Source of the DNA: Streptomyces hygroscopicus subsp. hygroscopicus
Lineage (GTDB): Bacteria; Actinomycetota; Actinomycetes; Streptomycetales; Streptomycetaceae
Length of the DNA stretch: 64,000 bases
Assembly (NCBI RefSeq): GCF_030269125.1
Contig: NZ_BSSM01000027.1
Coordinates: 1-64,000 of the forward strand
Direction: 5' to 3'
How positions within the stretch are numbered: the first letter of the stretch is position 1; the number at the start of each line of letters is the position of its first letter. Made by a program: the position numbers and the translations under genes. Under the pieces are notes generated by a model that saw only the letters and a program-made list of their open reading frames with translations, ran no database searches and was not told where the DNA came from. Below, one piece after another: positions 1 through 7,834 of this stretch.

Positions 1-253
1 AGATGTTGCACGACGCCCAGCGGACCCGCGCGCCCAGGGCGACCAGGGTCTCGATCAGCACGGCGGTCTGCACGGTCATGTGCAGGGAGCCGGTGACGCG
101 GGCACCGGCCAGCGGCCGGCTCTCGGCATACTCCCTGCGGATCGCCATCAGGCCGGGCATCTCGTGCTCGGCGAGAGTGATCTCCTTGCGGCCGAACTCG
201 GCCAACGAGAGATCGGCGACCTTGAAGTCCTGTCGGTTGTCGACAGTCGTCAT
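1..253 (-). CDS. ahcY: Adenosylhomocysteinase, N-terminal part (cut by window edge)
   Basis: S-adenosyl-L-homocysteine hydrolase splits SAH into adenosine and homocysteine in the cytosolic methyl cycle. The 84 visible residues start MTTVDNRQDFKVADLSLAEF and continue through the GRKEITLAEHEMPGLMAIR and SRPLAGARVTGSLHMTVQTA segments that are highly conserved at the N-terminus of this family. The ATG at 253-251 is preceded by an AGGAG motif 9 nt upstream, which fixes the start. The remaining roughly 400 residues, including the NAD-binding domain, lie outside the window. Identity is confident; nothing can be said about the catalytic core. Confidence 0.93.
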   Translation of the reverse strand, partial: MTTVDNRQDFKVADLSLAEFGRKEITLAEHEMPGLMAIRREYAESRPLAGARVTGSLHMTVQTAVLIETLVALGARVRWASCNI

Positions 254-551
254 TGCGAGCTGCTCCTCGGAATCGGGTCGAGGGATGGGTACGGCTGGTC
301 TGCGCGACGGCGGGCATACGGGTGCCCGAGAAGAGGACACAGGCATGCCTCACGTGCGCGCAGCGCAGTCCGTCGGAGGCCCTCTCTCCCTCGGCCGGTC
401 CGTCGTGGGACCGCCCGACCGCCATCAGCAGCGACGTCTGGCTCCGTCCCAAGCTACACCGGACCGCCCGGTCGCCCACAGTCCGCGTCCGCATGGTTCA
501 AGCCGTTCGCCGGGCGTCCGGGCCGTCCGCGGGCGGGTGGGCGGTGCCGGG
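254..551 (-). other. 5' leader/promoter region of ahcY
   Basis: This stretch of about 300 bases carries no convincing gene. It holds the ahcY ribosome binding site and two small palindromes: six-base arms CGGGCA/TGCCCG at 311-328, and the ten-base AGGCATGCCT at 342-351. I looked for an S-adenosylhomocysteine riboswitch and did not recognise its core. A promoter is expected here, but no clear -35/-10 pair stands out. Confidence 0.35.
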
Positions 552-1532
552 TCAGTGGCCGCCGGCGTGCGGGTTCGGGCCGCCGGGGGTGGCCGCCGGG
601 TCGGGGCCCTTGGCGGCCTCGGCCGCGCTGTAGATGTCGGGTTCGAGGTAGATCACCCGGGCGATCGGGACGGCGGCGCGGATGCGGTCCTCGGCGGCGT
701 CGATGGCGGCGGCGACCTCGACGGCGGTGTCGTCGTGCCGTACCGCGATCTTGGCGGCGACCAGCAGTTCCTCGGGGCCGAGGTGGAGGGTGCGCATGTG
801 GATGAGGCCGGTGACCGACTCGCCGTCGACGGTCGCCTCCTCGATCTTCTTGATCACGTCGAGGCCGGCCGCCTCGCCCAGCAGCAGCGACTTGGTCTCG
901 GCGGCGAGGACCAGGGCGATGCACACGAGGAGGACGCCGATGCAGACGGTGCCGATGCCGTCCCAGACGCCGTCGTCGGTGAGCAGGGACAGGCCGACGC
1001 CGCCGAGGGCGAGGACGAGACCGATGAGCGCGCCGAAGTCCTCCAGCAGGACGACGGGCAGCTCAGGGGCCTTGGCGCGGCGGATGAACTGCGACCAGGA
1101 CAGCGAGCCGCGCAGCTCCTTGGACTCCTTGATGGCGGTGCGGAAGGAGAAGCCCTCGGCGACGATCGCGAAGAGGAGCACGCCCACCGGCCAGTACCAG
1201 CTCTTCAGGGCGTGCGGGTGGGAGATCTTCTCGTAGCCCTCGTAGATGGCGAACATGCCGCCGATGGAGAAGAGGACGATCGAGACGAGGAAGGCGTAGA
1301 TGTACCGCTCGCGGCCGTAGCCGAAGGGGTGCTGCGGGGTGGCCTCGCGCTGGGCCTTCTTGCCGCCGACGAGCAGCAGGAACTGGTTTCCCGAGTCGGC
1401 GACCGAGTGGACGCCCTCGGCGAGCATCGAGGAGGAGCCGCTGAAGGCGAACGCCACGAACTTCGATGCCGCGATCGCGAGGTTGGCGCCGAGTGCCGCC
1501 ACGATCGCCCTGGTACCGCCTGACGCGCTCAT
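552..1532 (-). CDS. Cation diffusion facilitator (CDF) family transporter
   Basis: Inner-membrane divalent metal/H+ antiporter of the CDF family, 326 aa from the ATG at 1532. An in-frame start 23 codons further upstream adds only a polar, poorly conserved tail. Six hydrophobic segments are visible in the first 220 residues. The second carries EGVHSVADSGNQ (His42, Asp46), the HxxxD-like metal site of TM2, and LLEDFGALIG in TM5 gives the second acidic site. A cytosolic domain of about 90 residues follows (MRTLHLGPEELLVAAKIAV), then a Pro/His-rich tail. Substrate metal cannot be told from the sequence; Zn, Fe or Mn are all possible. It lies between ahcY and manA on the same strand. Confidence 0.88.
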   Translation of the reverse strand: MSASGGTRAIVAALGANLAIAASKFVAFAFSGSSSMLAEGVHSVADSGNQFLLLVGGKKAQREATPQHPFGYGRERYIYAFLVSIVLFSIGGMFAIYEGYEKISHPHALKSWYWPVGVLLFAIVAEGFSFRTAIKESKELRGSLSWSQFIRRAKAPELPVVLLEDFGALIGLVLALGGVGLSLLTDDGVWDGIGTVCIGVLLVCIALVLAAETKSLLLGEAAGLDVIKKIEEATVDGESVTGLIHMRTLHLGPEELLVAAKIAVRHDDTAVEVAAAIDAAEDRIRAAVPIARVIYLEPDIYSAAEAAKGPDPAATPGGPNPHAGGH

Positions 1533-1661
1533 GTGTCCGCGTTGTCCCTTCGGTGTCTGCTCGGTCCTTGCGCCTTTGCCCGGCCTTTGCCGGTGGGCCA
1601 TTCTTGCAGCCCGGCCGGGCCCCGGCGCGTCAGGTATCCACAGTCCCGGTCATACGATCCG

Positions 1662-2813
1662 TCAAACGCGCACGGTGGCGCGGAAGACCGTACCGGCGCC
1701 CGAGACCTCGGCCTTCTCGCCGGCCGGGACGAACACCGAGCGCCCCGGGCCCAGTTCGTGCTCGCCGACGCGGACGGTACCGGCCGTGCAGAGCAGGATC
1801 TGGGGGGTGTCCCGGGTGAGGTCGCGGGCCGCACCGCCCTCGGACAGGACGTACCGGGAGAGCCGGAACTCGTCGATCGGCGTCTCGTAGACCTCTTCGC
1901 CGTCCGGCGCGGCCTCGGGCCGCAGCACGCCGGGGTCGCCCGCCTCGAAGCGGACGACGCGCAGGAGTTCGGGGACGTCGACGTGTTTGGGGGTCAGACC
2001 ACAGCGAAGCACGTTGTCGGAGTTGGCCATGATCTCGACGCCCAGGCCGCTGAGATAGGCGTGCGGAACGCCGGCGCCGAGGAACAGGGCCTCGCCGGGC
2101 TGCAGTCGGACGTGGTTGAGCAGCATGGCCGCGAGGACGCCGGGGTCGCCGGGGTAGTGGTGGGCGAGGTCGGCGTACGGGGCGTAGTCGCCGCCCAGGC
2201 GGGCGCAGGCGGCGCCGGCCTCGGCGACCGTGCGGGCCATGTCGTCGGGGTCCGCGGTGAGGATCGCGGTGAGGACCTCGCGCAGGGCGGCGTCCTCCGG
2301 GTGGGCGTGGAGCAGATCGACGTACGGCTTGAGGGAGTCGACGCCGAGGCCGGCGAGCAGGTCGGCGGCGCGGGCCGGGTGACGGAAGCCGCACAGACCG
2401 TCGAACTCGGTGAGGGCGCAGATCAGTTCGGGCTTGTGGTTGGCGTCCTTGTAGTTGCGGTGCGGGGCGTCGAGCGGGACGCCGCGGCGCTCCTCGTCGT
2501 CGTAGCCCTCCCTGGCCTGCTTCAGGTCGGGGTGCACCTGGAGGGACAGGGGCGCGGCGGCGGCGAGGATCTTCAGCAGGAAGGGCAGGCGGGGGCCGAA
2601 CCTGGCGACCGCCTCCCTGCCCAGTTCGCGCTCCGGGTCGGCGTCGATCACCTCGGCGAGCGTGCCGCGCGCGGTGCGCGACGGGGCGCCGGGGTGGGCG
2701 CCCATCCACATCTCCGCCTGGGGTTCGCCGGTCGGCTCGACGCCGAGCAGCTCCGGGATGGCGGTGGGGGAACCCCAGGCATAGGGGCGGACGGTGTTGT
2801 CGAGGCGATCCAT
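1662..2813 (-). CDS. manA: Mannose-6-phosphate isomerase, type I
   Basis: Interconverts fructose-6-phosphate and mannose-6-phosphate, the first committed step towards GDP-mannose. The protein is 383 aa, the usual length for type I enzymes. It starts MDRLDNTVRPYAWGSPTAIP and shows the zinc-site motifs LSLQVHPDLKQAREGY (Gln and His ligands) and GAGVPHAYLSGLGVEIMANS, followed by DNVLRCGLTPKHVDVPEL, typical of the cupin core. It lies downstream of the SIS-domain gene and manB on the same strand; with manB (4904-6268) and the manC-like gene (18389-19471) the window has all three GDP-mannose steps. GDP-mannose feeds lipoglycans, protein O-mannosylation and other glycoconjugates. Confidence 0.93.
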   Translation of the reverse strand: MDRLDNTVRPYAWGSPTAIPELLGVEPTGEPQAEMWMGAHPGAPSRTARGTLAEVIDADPERELGREAVARFGPRLPFLLKILAAAAPLSLQVHPDLKQAREGYDDEERRGVPLDAPHRNYKDANHKPELICALTEFDGLCGFRHPARAADLLAGLGVDSLKPYVDLLHAHPEDAALREVLTAILTADPDDMARTVAEAGAACARLGGDYAPYADLAHHYPGDPGVLAAMLLNHVRLQPGEALFLGAGVPHAYLSGLGVEIMANSDNVLRCGLTPKHVDVPELLRVVRFEAGDPGVLRPEAAPDGEEVYETPIDEFRLSRYVLSEGGAARDLTRDTPQILLCTAGTVRVGEHELGPGRSVFVPAGEKAEVSGAGTVFRATVRV

Positions 2814-2965
2814 GTGTCTTCTCTGTCTTCCGTGCGTGCGCTGCTCGGCCGGCGGGCCTCGCGGACGGCGCGGTGCCGGTGTCCGGGCCGTGAAGGGACG
2901 GGCCCGGAGCCGGTGCCGCGGCGAAGGGGCGGGCCGGGGCCGGTGCGGACCGGCCCGTAGCCAGG

Positions 2966-4093
2966 TCAGGCCCCGGAAGCGAGCGCCAGGTAAACGGCGG
3001 CGAAATCCGTGACGGCGATCAGTTCCGCGAGGGTCTCCAGTTCGCCGCCCTCCTCGGGTTCGAGTTCGCTGATCGGCGTGTCGTGGCTGAGGGCCAGGTC
3101 ACGGGCGGCGGGGGCGGCGGTGAGGCCGCCGCTGGGACGGTCGCGCAGCAGGACCACGCGTGCGTGCAGGGCGGGCGGCTCCTCCACGCGGTCGCGGAAG
3201 AAGTCGTCCGGATCGGCGCTGGCGGCGAGCGGGCCGGCCAGCAGGGCACTGTGCGCGGCGAGCGCCTCGGGGAGTTCGGCGACCACGGCGGGGCGGCCGG
3301 CGAGTTCGGCGAGGGCGGCGGCGAAACGGCGGCCCGCGGGGCCCGCGGAGGTGCCCTCGGTCCACACCACGGGGAGCGCGTCGGCGAGTTCGGCGGCCAT
3401 GGTCTTGGCCGGGTTGCTGTAGGTGGCGATGGCGGGGCCGCAGCGTTCGGCGATCTGGTCGAGGCGGTCGGCGACCTTCTCCAACGCCTCGGGCGGGGCG
3501 GTGAGCAGGCCGATGCGGTCCAGGAGGGCGAGCAGCGGGGTCAGCAGGGCCCAGAAGACGCCCGGGGAGGACGCGGCGAGCGGTTCCTCGTGGTCGTACG
3601 GTGCCGTCGCCATCGGGACGAACAGGCCGTGCGTGCCGCCGGCGGCCTCGGCGAGGGGGGTGCCGGGCGGGGCGACGGCCACGACCGCGACGCCACGGCG
3701 GTAGGCCTGGTCGGCGAGGAGGGAGAGGCTCGGCTCGGTGCCGTCCGGGGTGGTGATCAGGAGGAGGTCGACGGAGCCGGCCCAGCCGGGGAGTTCCCAG
3801 CGCAGGGCGCCCGCGGCGGGGGCGACGCCCGTGGGGGCGAGCCGGACCACGGGGCTGCCGGGACCCGCCAGGGTGCCGAGGAGGTCGGCGGTGTGGGTGG
3901 CGGCGGCGCCGGGGCCCGCGATCAGTACGGCACGGGGGCGGCCGTCGGGTTTGAGGTCGCCGACGCCGGCCTCGGCGGCGTGCCGGGCGGCGGTACGGAC
4001 GCGGGCGCCGGCCTCGGCGGCACCGCGCAGCAGGCCCCGGCGGTCGGCCTCGGCGAGGCCCTCCGGGCTGTCGAGCAGCGATTCGTCCAGCAT
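2966..4093 (-). CDS. SIS-domain protein, phosphoglucose/phosphomannose isomerase-like
   Basis: A 375-aa soluble protein with a sugar isomerase (SIS) fold: residues ~50-160 contain PRAVLIAGPGAAATHTADLL and a second glycine-rich strand, and the C-terminal half resembles the bifunctional phosphoglucose/phosphomannose isomerase C-terminal domain. It sits between manA and the Trm112/manB genes, so a link with hexose-phosphate metabolism is reasonable. The classical archaeal-type enzyme is shorter and has conserved catalytic Glu/His residues that I could not place with certainty, so it may be a regulatory or degenerate homologue. The ATG at 4093 is the only good start. Confidence 0.7.
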   Translation of the reverse strand: MLDESLLDSPEGLAEADRRGLLRGAAEAGARVRTAARHAAEAGVGDLKPDGRPRAVLIAGPGAAATHTADLLGTLAGPGSPVVRLAPTGVAPAAGALRWELPGWAGSVDLLLITTPDGTEPSLSLLADQAYRRGVAVVAVAPPGTPLAEAAGGTHGLFVPMATAPYDHEEPLAASSPGVFWALLTPLLALLDRIGLLTAPPEALEKVADRLDQIAERCGPAIATYSNPAKTMAAELADALPVVWTEGTSAGPAGRRFAAALAELAGRPAVVAELPEALAAHSALLAGPLAASADPDDFFRDRVEEPPALHARVVLLRDRPSGGLTAAPAARDLALSHDTPISELEPEEGGELETLAELIAVTDFAAVYLALASGA

Positions 4094-4182
4094 GGCGGCA
4101 GCCTCCGGTCGCCGGGGGTGGCTACGACGTCCACGACCGTACGGGGTCGTGGGTCTCCGAGGTTACGACGGGCGGGGCCGCG

Positions 4183-4353
4183 TCACTCGGGACGGCGGGC
4201 CTCGTCCACGAGAAGGACCGGGATGCCGTCGCGGACGGGGTAGGCGAGACCGCAGTCCTGGCCGGTGCAGATCAGCTCGGCGTCCTGCTCCTCGAGGGGG
4301 GCGTGGCAGGCCGGGCAGGCGAGGATCTCCAGGAGGCCGGCTTCGAGCGGCAT
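4183..4353 (-). CDS. Trm112 family zinc-ribbon protein
   Basis: A 56-residue protein. It has the CPACH pair near residues 13-16, CTGQDCG near residues 29-34, and LAYPVRDGIPVLLVDEA, the hallmark ending of the Trm112/YcaR family. Members are small zinc-binding partners or activators of methyltransferases; in Actinobacteria the partner is unknown. It sits between manB and the SIS-domain gene in the mannose cluster. The upstream base run AGGGACATCCC gives a plausible ribosome binding site just before the ATG at 4353. Confidence 0.85.
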   Translation of the reverse strand: MPLEAGLLEILACPACHAPLEEQDAELICTGQDCGLAYPVRDGIPVLLVDEARRPE

Positions 4354-4903
4354 GGGATGTCCCTTCGAGGGCGGGGTTTCTCGGACCGCTGGTCAGCGTA
4401 CCTCTGCTGGGCGGGTGGGGCGGGGCTTCCGCTCGCCGTGGGGGCTCCGCCCGGTGTGCCGCCGGTTTTGCCGCCCACCCGGCCACCCGGCCACCCGGCT
4501 CGGTCGGCCGGGAGGTGGGCATGGCGGTGGGCCGGCCGGGGCGGAGGGCGGGGCCGGCCCGGGGCGGCCCGGGAGCGGGAAGCCGGAACGGGACCGGGGC
4601 GACGGGGCCGGGCGGCGGGAGGGGAACGGGGTGGGACGGGGCGGGCAGGGCCCGGCGCGGCTCAGTTGCCGGGGCGCGGATCGCGGCGGGGGCGGCTCGG
4701 GCTCGGCCGCCACGGCGCGGACCGGCCGCACAGCCGCTCGACGGCCGCGGGCGGCGAAGCCCCGCGACCAAGCCACCAGCGGCTGCGCGAGGTGACGGCG
4801 CGGCTCGGTGACCGGGTGTGGACCCAAGGCGCGGCGGGCGCGGGCCGCGAGAGCGGTCTGCGGGGCGAGCCGTCGGGTGGTGGGGCGGCTCCGGTCCGTC
4901 GGT
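4354..4903. other. Gene-free G+C-rich spacer between Trm112 gene and manB
   Basis: About 550 bases without a supportable gene. It is extremely G+C rich, with a short CCACCCGG triple repeat near 4476-4497 and purine-rich runs around 4560-4640. Long open frames exist on both strands but they are low-complexity Arg/Gly/Pro/Ala strings without family features, as expected from base composition alone. It may hold the manB terminator and the promoter of the Trm112-SIS-manA run; I see no clear motif. Confidence 0.4.
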
Positions 4904-6268
4904 TCAGGACCTGATGATGGCCAAGGCCTCGTCGCGGATCTTTCTCATCGTGACCTCGTCCTTCGCCTCCGCGTTCAGGCGCAGGAGCGGTTCCGTGTTG
5001 GAGGGGCGGACGTTGAACCACCAGTCGGGGGTGGAGACGGTGAGGCCGTCGAGGTCGTCCAGGGTGACGTCGGGGCGGCCCTCGTAGGCGGCGCGGACGG
5101 CGGTGAGGCGGGCGGACTGGTCGGCGACGGTGGAGTTGATCTCGCCCGAGCCGGTGTAGCGGTCGTACTGGGCGACGAGGGCGGACAGCGGGCCCTGCTG
5201 GCCGCCGAGGGCGGCGAGGACGTGCAGGGCGGCCAGCATGCCCGTGTCGGCGTTCCAGAAGTCCTTGAAGTAGTAGTGCGCGGAGTGCTCACCGCCGAAG
5301 ATCGCGCCGGTGCGGGCCATCTCGGCCTTGATGAAGGAGTGGCCGACGCGGGTGCGGACCGGGGTGCCACCGTTCTCCCGGACGACCTCGGCAACCGTAC
5401 GGGAGGTGATCAGGTTGTGGATGATCATTCCCTCGCCGCCGTTGCGCGCCAGCTCGCGCGCGGCGACCAGCGCGGTGATCGCGGACGGGGAGACCGGGTC
5501 GCCGTTCTCGTCCACGACGAAGCAGCGGTCGGCGTCGCCGTCGAAGGCGATGCCGAGGTCGGCCCCCTCCGTCGGGACCCGCTTCTGGAGATCCACCAGG
5601 TTGGCCGGGTCGAGCGGGTTGGCCTCGTGGTTCGGGAACGTGCCGTCCAGCTCGAAGTACATCGGCACGAGGGTCAGGGGCAGGCCGGCGAAGACCGTGG
5701 GCACCGTGTGACCGCCCATGCCGTTGCCCGCGTCGACCACGACCTTCAGCGGGCGGATCGTGGTCAGGTCGACCAGCGAGCGCAGGTGCGCGGCGTAATC
5801 CCCCAGCGTCTCGCGGGAGGTGAGGGTCCCCGGCTCGGCGGCCGGCGCGGGGGCGCCCGACTCCAGCCACTTCTCGACCAGTTCGCGGATCTGCGCGAGG
5901 CCGGTGTCCTGTCCCACCGGGGCGGCGCCGGCGCGGCACATCTTGATGCCGTTGTACCGGGCCGGGTTGTGCGAGGCGGTGAACATCGCGCCGGGCAGGT
6001 CCAGCGCGCCCGAGGCGTAGTAGAGCTGGTCCGTGGAGCACAGGCCGATCTGGGTCACGTCCACGCCGCGGTCCGCCGCGCCGCGCGCGAAGGCGCGGGA
6101 CAGGCCGGGGGACGAGGGCCGCATGTCGTGGCCGACGACGATCGCCGACGCACCCGTCACCTCCGCGAAGGCGGCGCCGAAGAGCCCGGCCAGTGTTTCG
6201 TCCCACTGGTCCGGGACCACTCCGCGTACGTCGTACGCCTTCACGATCTGCGACAGATCAGCAGTCAC
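4904..6268 (-). CDS. manB: Phosphomannomutase / alpha-D-phosphohexomutase
   Basis: Converts mannose-6-phosphate to mannose-1-phosphate. The GTG at 6268 is chosen because AGGAGGG lies 8 nt upstream; an in-frame ATG further upstream has no such site. The 454-aa product has the phosphoserine loop AMFTASHNPARYNG (Ser99), the magnesium loop GIAFDGDADRCFVVDENG, the sugar-recognition loop with GGEHSAHYYFKDFWNADTG, and the C-terminal phosphate-binding RPSNTEPLLRLNAEA. All four signature loops of the superfamily are present, so it should be active. Phosphoglucomutase activity cannot be excluded, but the mannose cluster supports the mannose role. Confidence 0.93.
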   Translation of the reverse strand: MTADLSQIVKAYDVRGVVPDQWDETLAGLFGAAFAEVTGASAIVVGHDMRPSSPGLSRAFARGAADRGVDVTQIGLCSTDQLYYASGALDLPGAMFTASHNPARYNGIKMCRAGAAPVGQDTGLAQIRELVEKWLESGAPAPAAEPGTLTSRETLGDYAAHLRSLVDLTTIRPLKVVVDAGNGMGGHTVPTVFAGLPLTLVPMYFELDGTFPNHEANPLDPANLVDLQKRVPTEGADLGIAFDGDADRCFVVDENGDPVSPSAITALVAARELARNGGEGMIIHNLITSRTVAEVVRENGGTPVRTRVGHSFIKAEMARTGAIFGGEHSAHYYFKDFWNADTGMLAALHVLAALGGQQGPLSALVAQYDRYTGSGEINSTVADQSARLTAVRAAYEGRPDVTLDDLDGLTVSTPDWWFNVRPSNTEPLLRLNAEAKDEVTMRKIRDEALAIIRS

Positions 6269-6438
6269 GGCCAACCCTCCTGAAGTTCTCTGGGCCCCCA
6301 CAAACTACCCGCCCGCGGTAAGGGGGAGGTGTGCGGACACCGCGAGGACGCGCGGTCGTCACCGTCAGGAGTGGTGCGGGGCGGCCGGTGCTCCGGACGC
6401 CCCTACGGGAACGTCCGTCATACCCCTGCGGGCGCCCC

Positions 6439-6813
6439 TCAGTTGTCCGGGGAGCGCAGGACCCGCAGATGGCCGCGGCGGGCCACCTCCATGGGGTCCG
6501 CGGTGCGCGCTCCGCCGCCGGCCCCGGCCGCGCGCTCCTGGGGGCGGGCGGCCTCGCGCACGGCGTTGGCCAGCGCCTCCAGGTCGTCGCCGCTGGGGCG
6601 GGCGGGGGCCGAGCCGTCGAGGAGACGGACGACCTCCCAGCCGCGGGGTGCGGTGAGGCGCTCGGAGTGCTCGGCGCACAGGTCGTAGCAGTGGGGTTCG
6701 GCGTAGGTGGCGAGGGGGCCGAGGACCGCGGTCGAGTCGGCGTAGACGTACGTCAGCGTCGCGACGGCGGGTCGGCCGCAGGCGGTGCGCGAACAGCGAC
6801 GTACAGGGCTCAC
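6439..6813 (-). CDS. DUF3499 family protein
   Basis: A 124-aa actinobacterial protein of unknown role. From the GTG at 6813 it reads VSPVRRCSRTACGRPAVATL, then YVYADSTAVLGPLATYAEPH and CYDLCAEHSERLTAPRGWEV. The two Cys pairs (CSRTAC and CYDLC, plus His) look like a zinc ribbon. The C-terminal 45 residues are Ala/Arg/Gly rich and poorly conserved. It is transcribed in the same direction as manB and lies divergent from the metallopeptidase-like gene. The start is set by comparison with the family's usual (M/V)SPVRRCSR beginning. Confidence 0.82.
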   Translation of the reverse strand: MSPVRRCSRTACGRPAVATLTYVYADSTAVLGPLATYAEPHCYDLCAEHSERLTAPRGWEVVRLLDGSAPARPSGDDLEALANAVREAARPQERAAGAGGGARTADPMEVARRGHLRVLRSPDN

Positions 6814-7156
6814 GACGTTGGACGGTACCGCACTCTTGAGCGGGCCGCGACGACTCTCCACCAGGTCACTCCACCGTGTCGTGCTGTGAGACGCCCCACA
6901 CACCCCTGCGCACAGGCCCTGTTGACCTGCGCGGAGGGGGTTCTGGGAGCACTTGGGCGGGACTGTTTCCGGTCATGAGTGGATACAAACACGGTCAATT
7001 GCCTTGAGTTCTGCGGACTTGGACGGTTCGTGGAAGGTTGCCGAAACGAGCCGGACCTTGGCTGAAACGGTCATCCCGCGACAGGAAGTCGTCGGTGGCC
7101 GGTTGGGCGCGTACGGCCGGGCGGGCGGGGCGGTCGAGGACTACGCTTCACCAGTG
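6814..7156. other. Divergent intergenic region
   Basis: A 343-base region between the starts of the DUF3499 gene (leftward) and the metallopeptidase-like gene (rightward). It is more A+T rich than its surroundings near 6975-7010, as expected of a promoter zone. TTGACC at 6922-6927 is a possible -35 element for rightward transcription but I find no good -10 partner. No small gene is supported. Confidence 0.35.
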
Positions 7157-7612
7157 ATGGACAACCGTGTACCGCCCCGAGCCGCAGGCCCCGGGCCCCG
7201 TCGCCGTGATCGTCACGGGCGGGGCATGCGGGGGCCGATCGCGCCGCCTCAGGTGCCGTTGGCGGCGAGCCGGGCGGAGGTGTTCGCGGACCTCGTACAG
7301 GACTCCGTGGAGCGGCTGGAGCGGCGGTGGCCGCAGCTCGCCGATGTGGAGTTCCTGGTGCTGGAGGTGCCTCGCGTCGAGGGGCTGGACGCGGTCGGCC
7401 TGTGGGGCGACGAGTCGGTGCCGCTCGGGGGGATCGCGCCGGCCCGGGAGGGGCGGCGGGCGCGGGTGGTGGTGTACCGGCGGCCGGTGGAGATCCGGTC
7501 GAAGGGGCGGGACGAGCGGGCGGCGCTGGTCCACGAGGTGGTCGTGGAGCAGGTCGCGGAGTTGCTGGGGCTGACGCCGGAGACGGTGGATCCGCGGTAC
7601 GGGGAGGAATAG
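7157..7612 (+). CDS. Metallopeptidase-like (zincin) family protein with degenerate active site
   Basis: A 151-aa soluble protein whose C-terminal half matches the small bacterial zincin family usually carrying HExxHHFG. Here the motif reads ALVHEVVVEQVAELLGLTPE: the first His-Glu is kept but the second zinc-ligand His is Glu. The segment VEFLVLEVPRVEGLDAVGLW and the RRPVEIRSKGRDERAALVHE lead-in are typical of the actinobacterial branch. It is probably not an active zinc protease, or binds metal differently. The ATG at 7157 is used; a GTG one codon earlier is also possible, and neither has a strong ribosome binding site. Confidence 0.75.
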   Translation: MDNRVPPRAAGPGPRRRDRHGRGMRGPIAPPQVPLAASRAEVFADLVQDSVERLERRWPQLADVEFLVLEVPRVEGLDAVGLWGDESVPLGGIAPAREGRRARVVVYRRPVEIRSKGRDERAALVHEVVVEQVAELLGLTPETVDPRYGEE

Positions 7613-7834
7613 GGCGGGGCCGGCCGGGGGTGCGGCTGTGCCGCGCTGTCCGGCCGCCCTGTGGTGTCGCGGCCGGGGCGGGTCTCGCCCGTCGGCGCCC
7701 ACCGGGGCGGCCCGCGACCACCCCGCCTGCGACCGCTCGGCGTCAGGACCGCGCGCGGCCGCCTGCGCGACGCGCCCCGACGGGGGCGCGGGGAACCGTA
7801 CGGGCGGCCGCGACGGAGCCGCGGTGGGTCCCCC

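Noticed and set aside
254..551. S-adenosylhomocysteine riboswitch before ahcY
   Set aside because: Expected for some ahcY genes, but the conserved core could not be found; the CCGAGGAG near the start is explained by the ribosome binding site.
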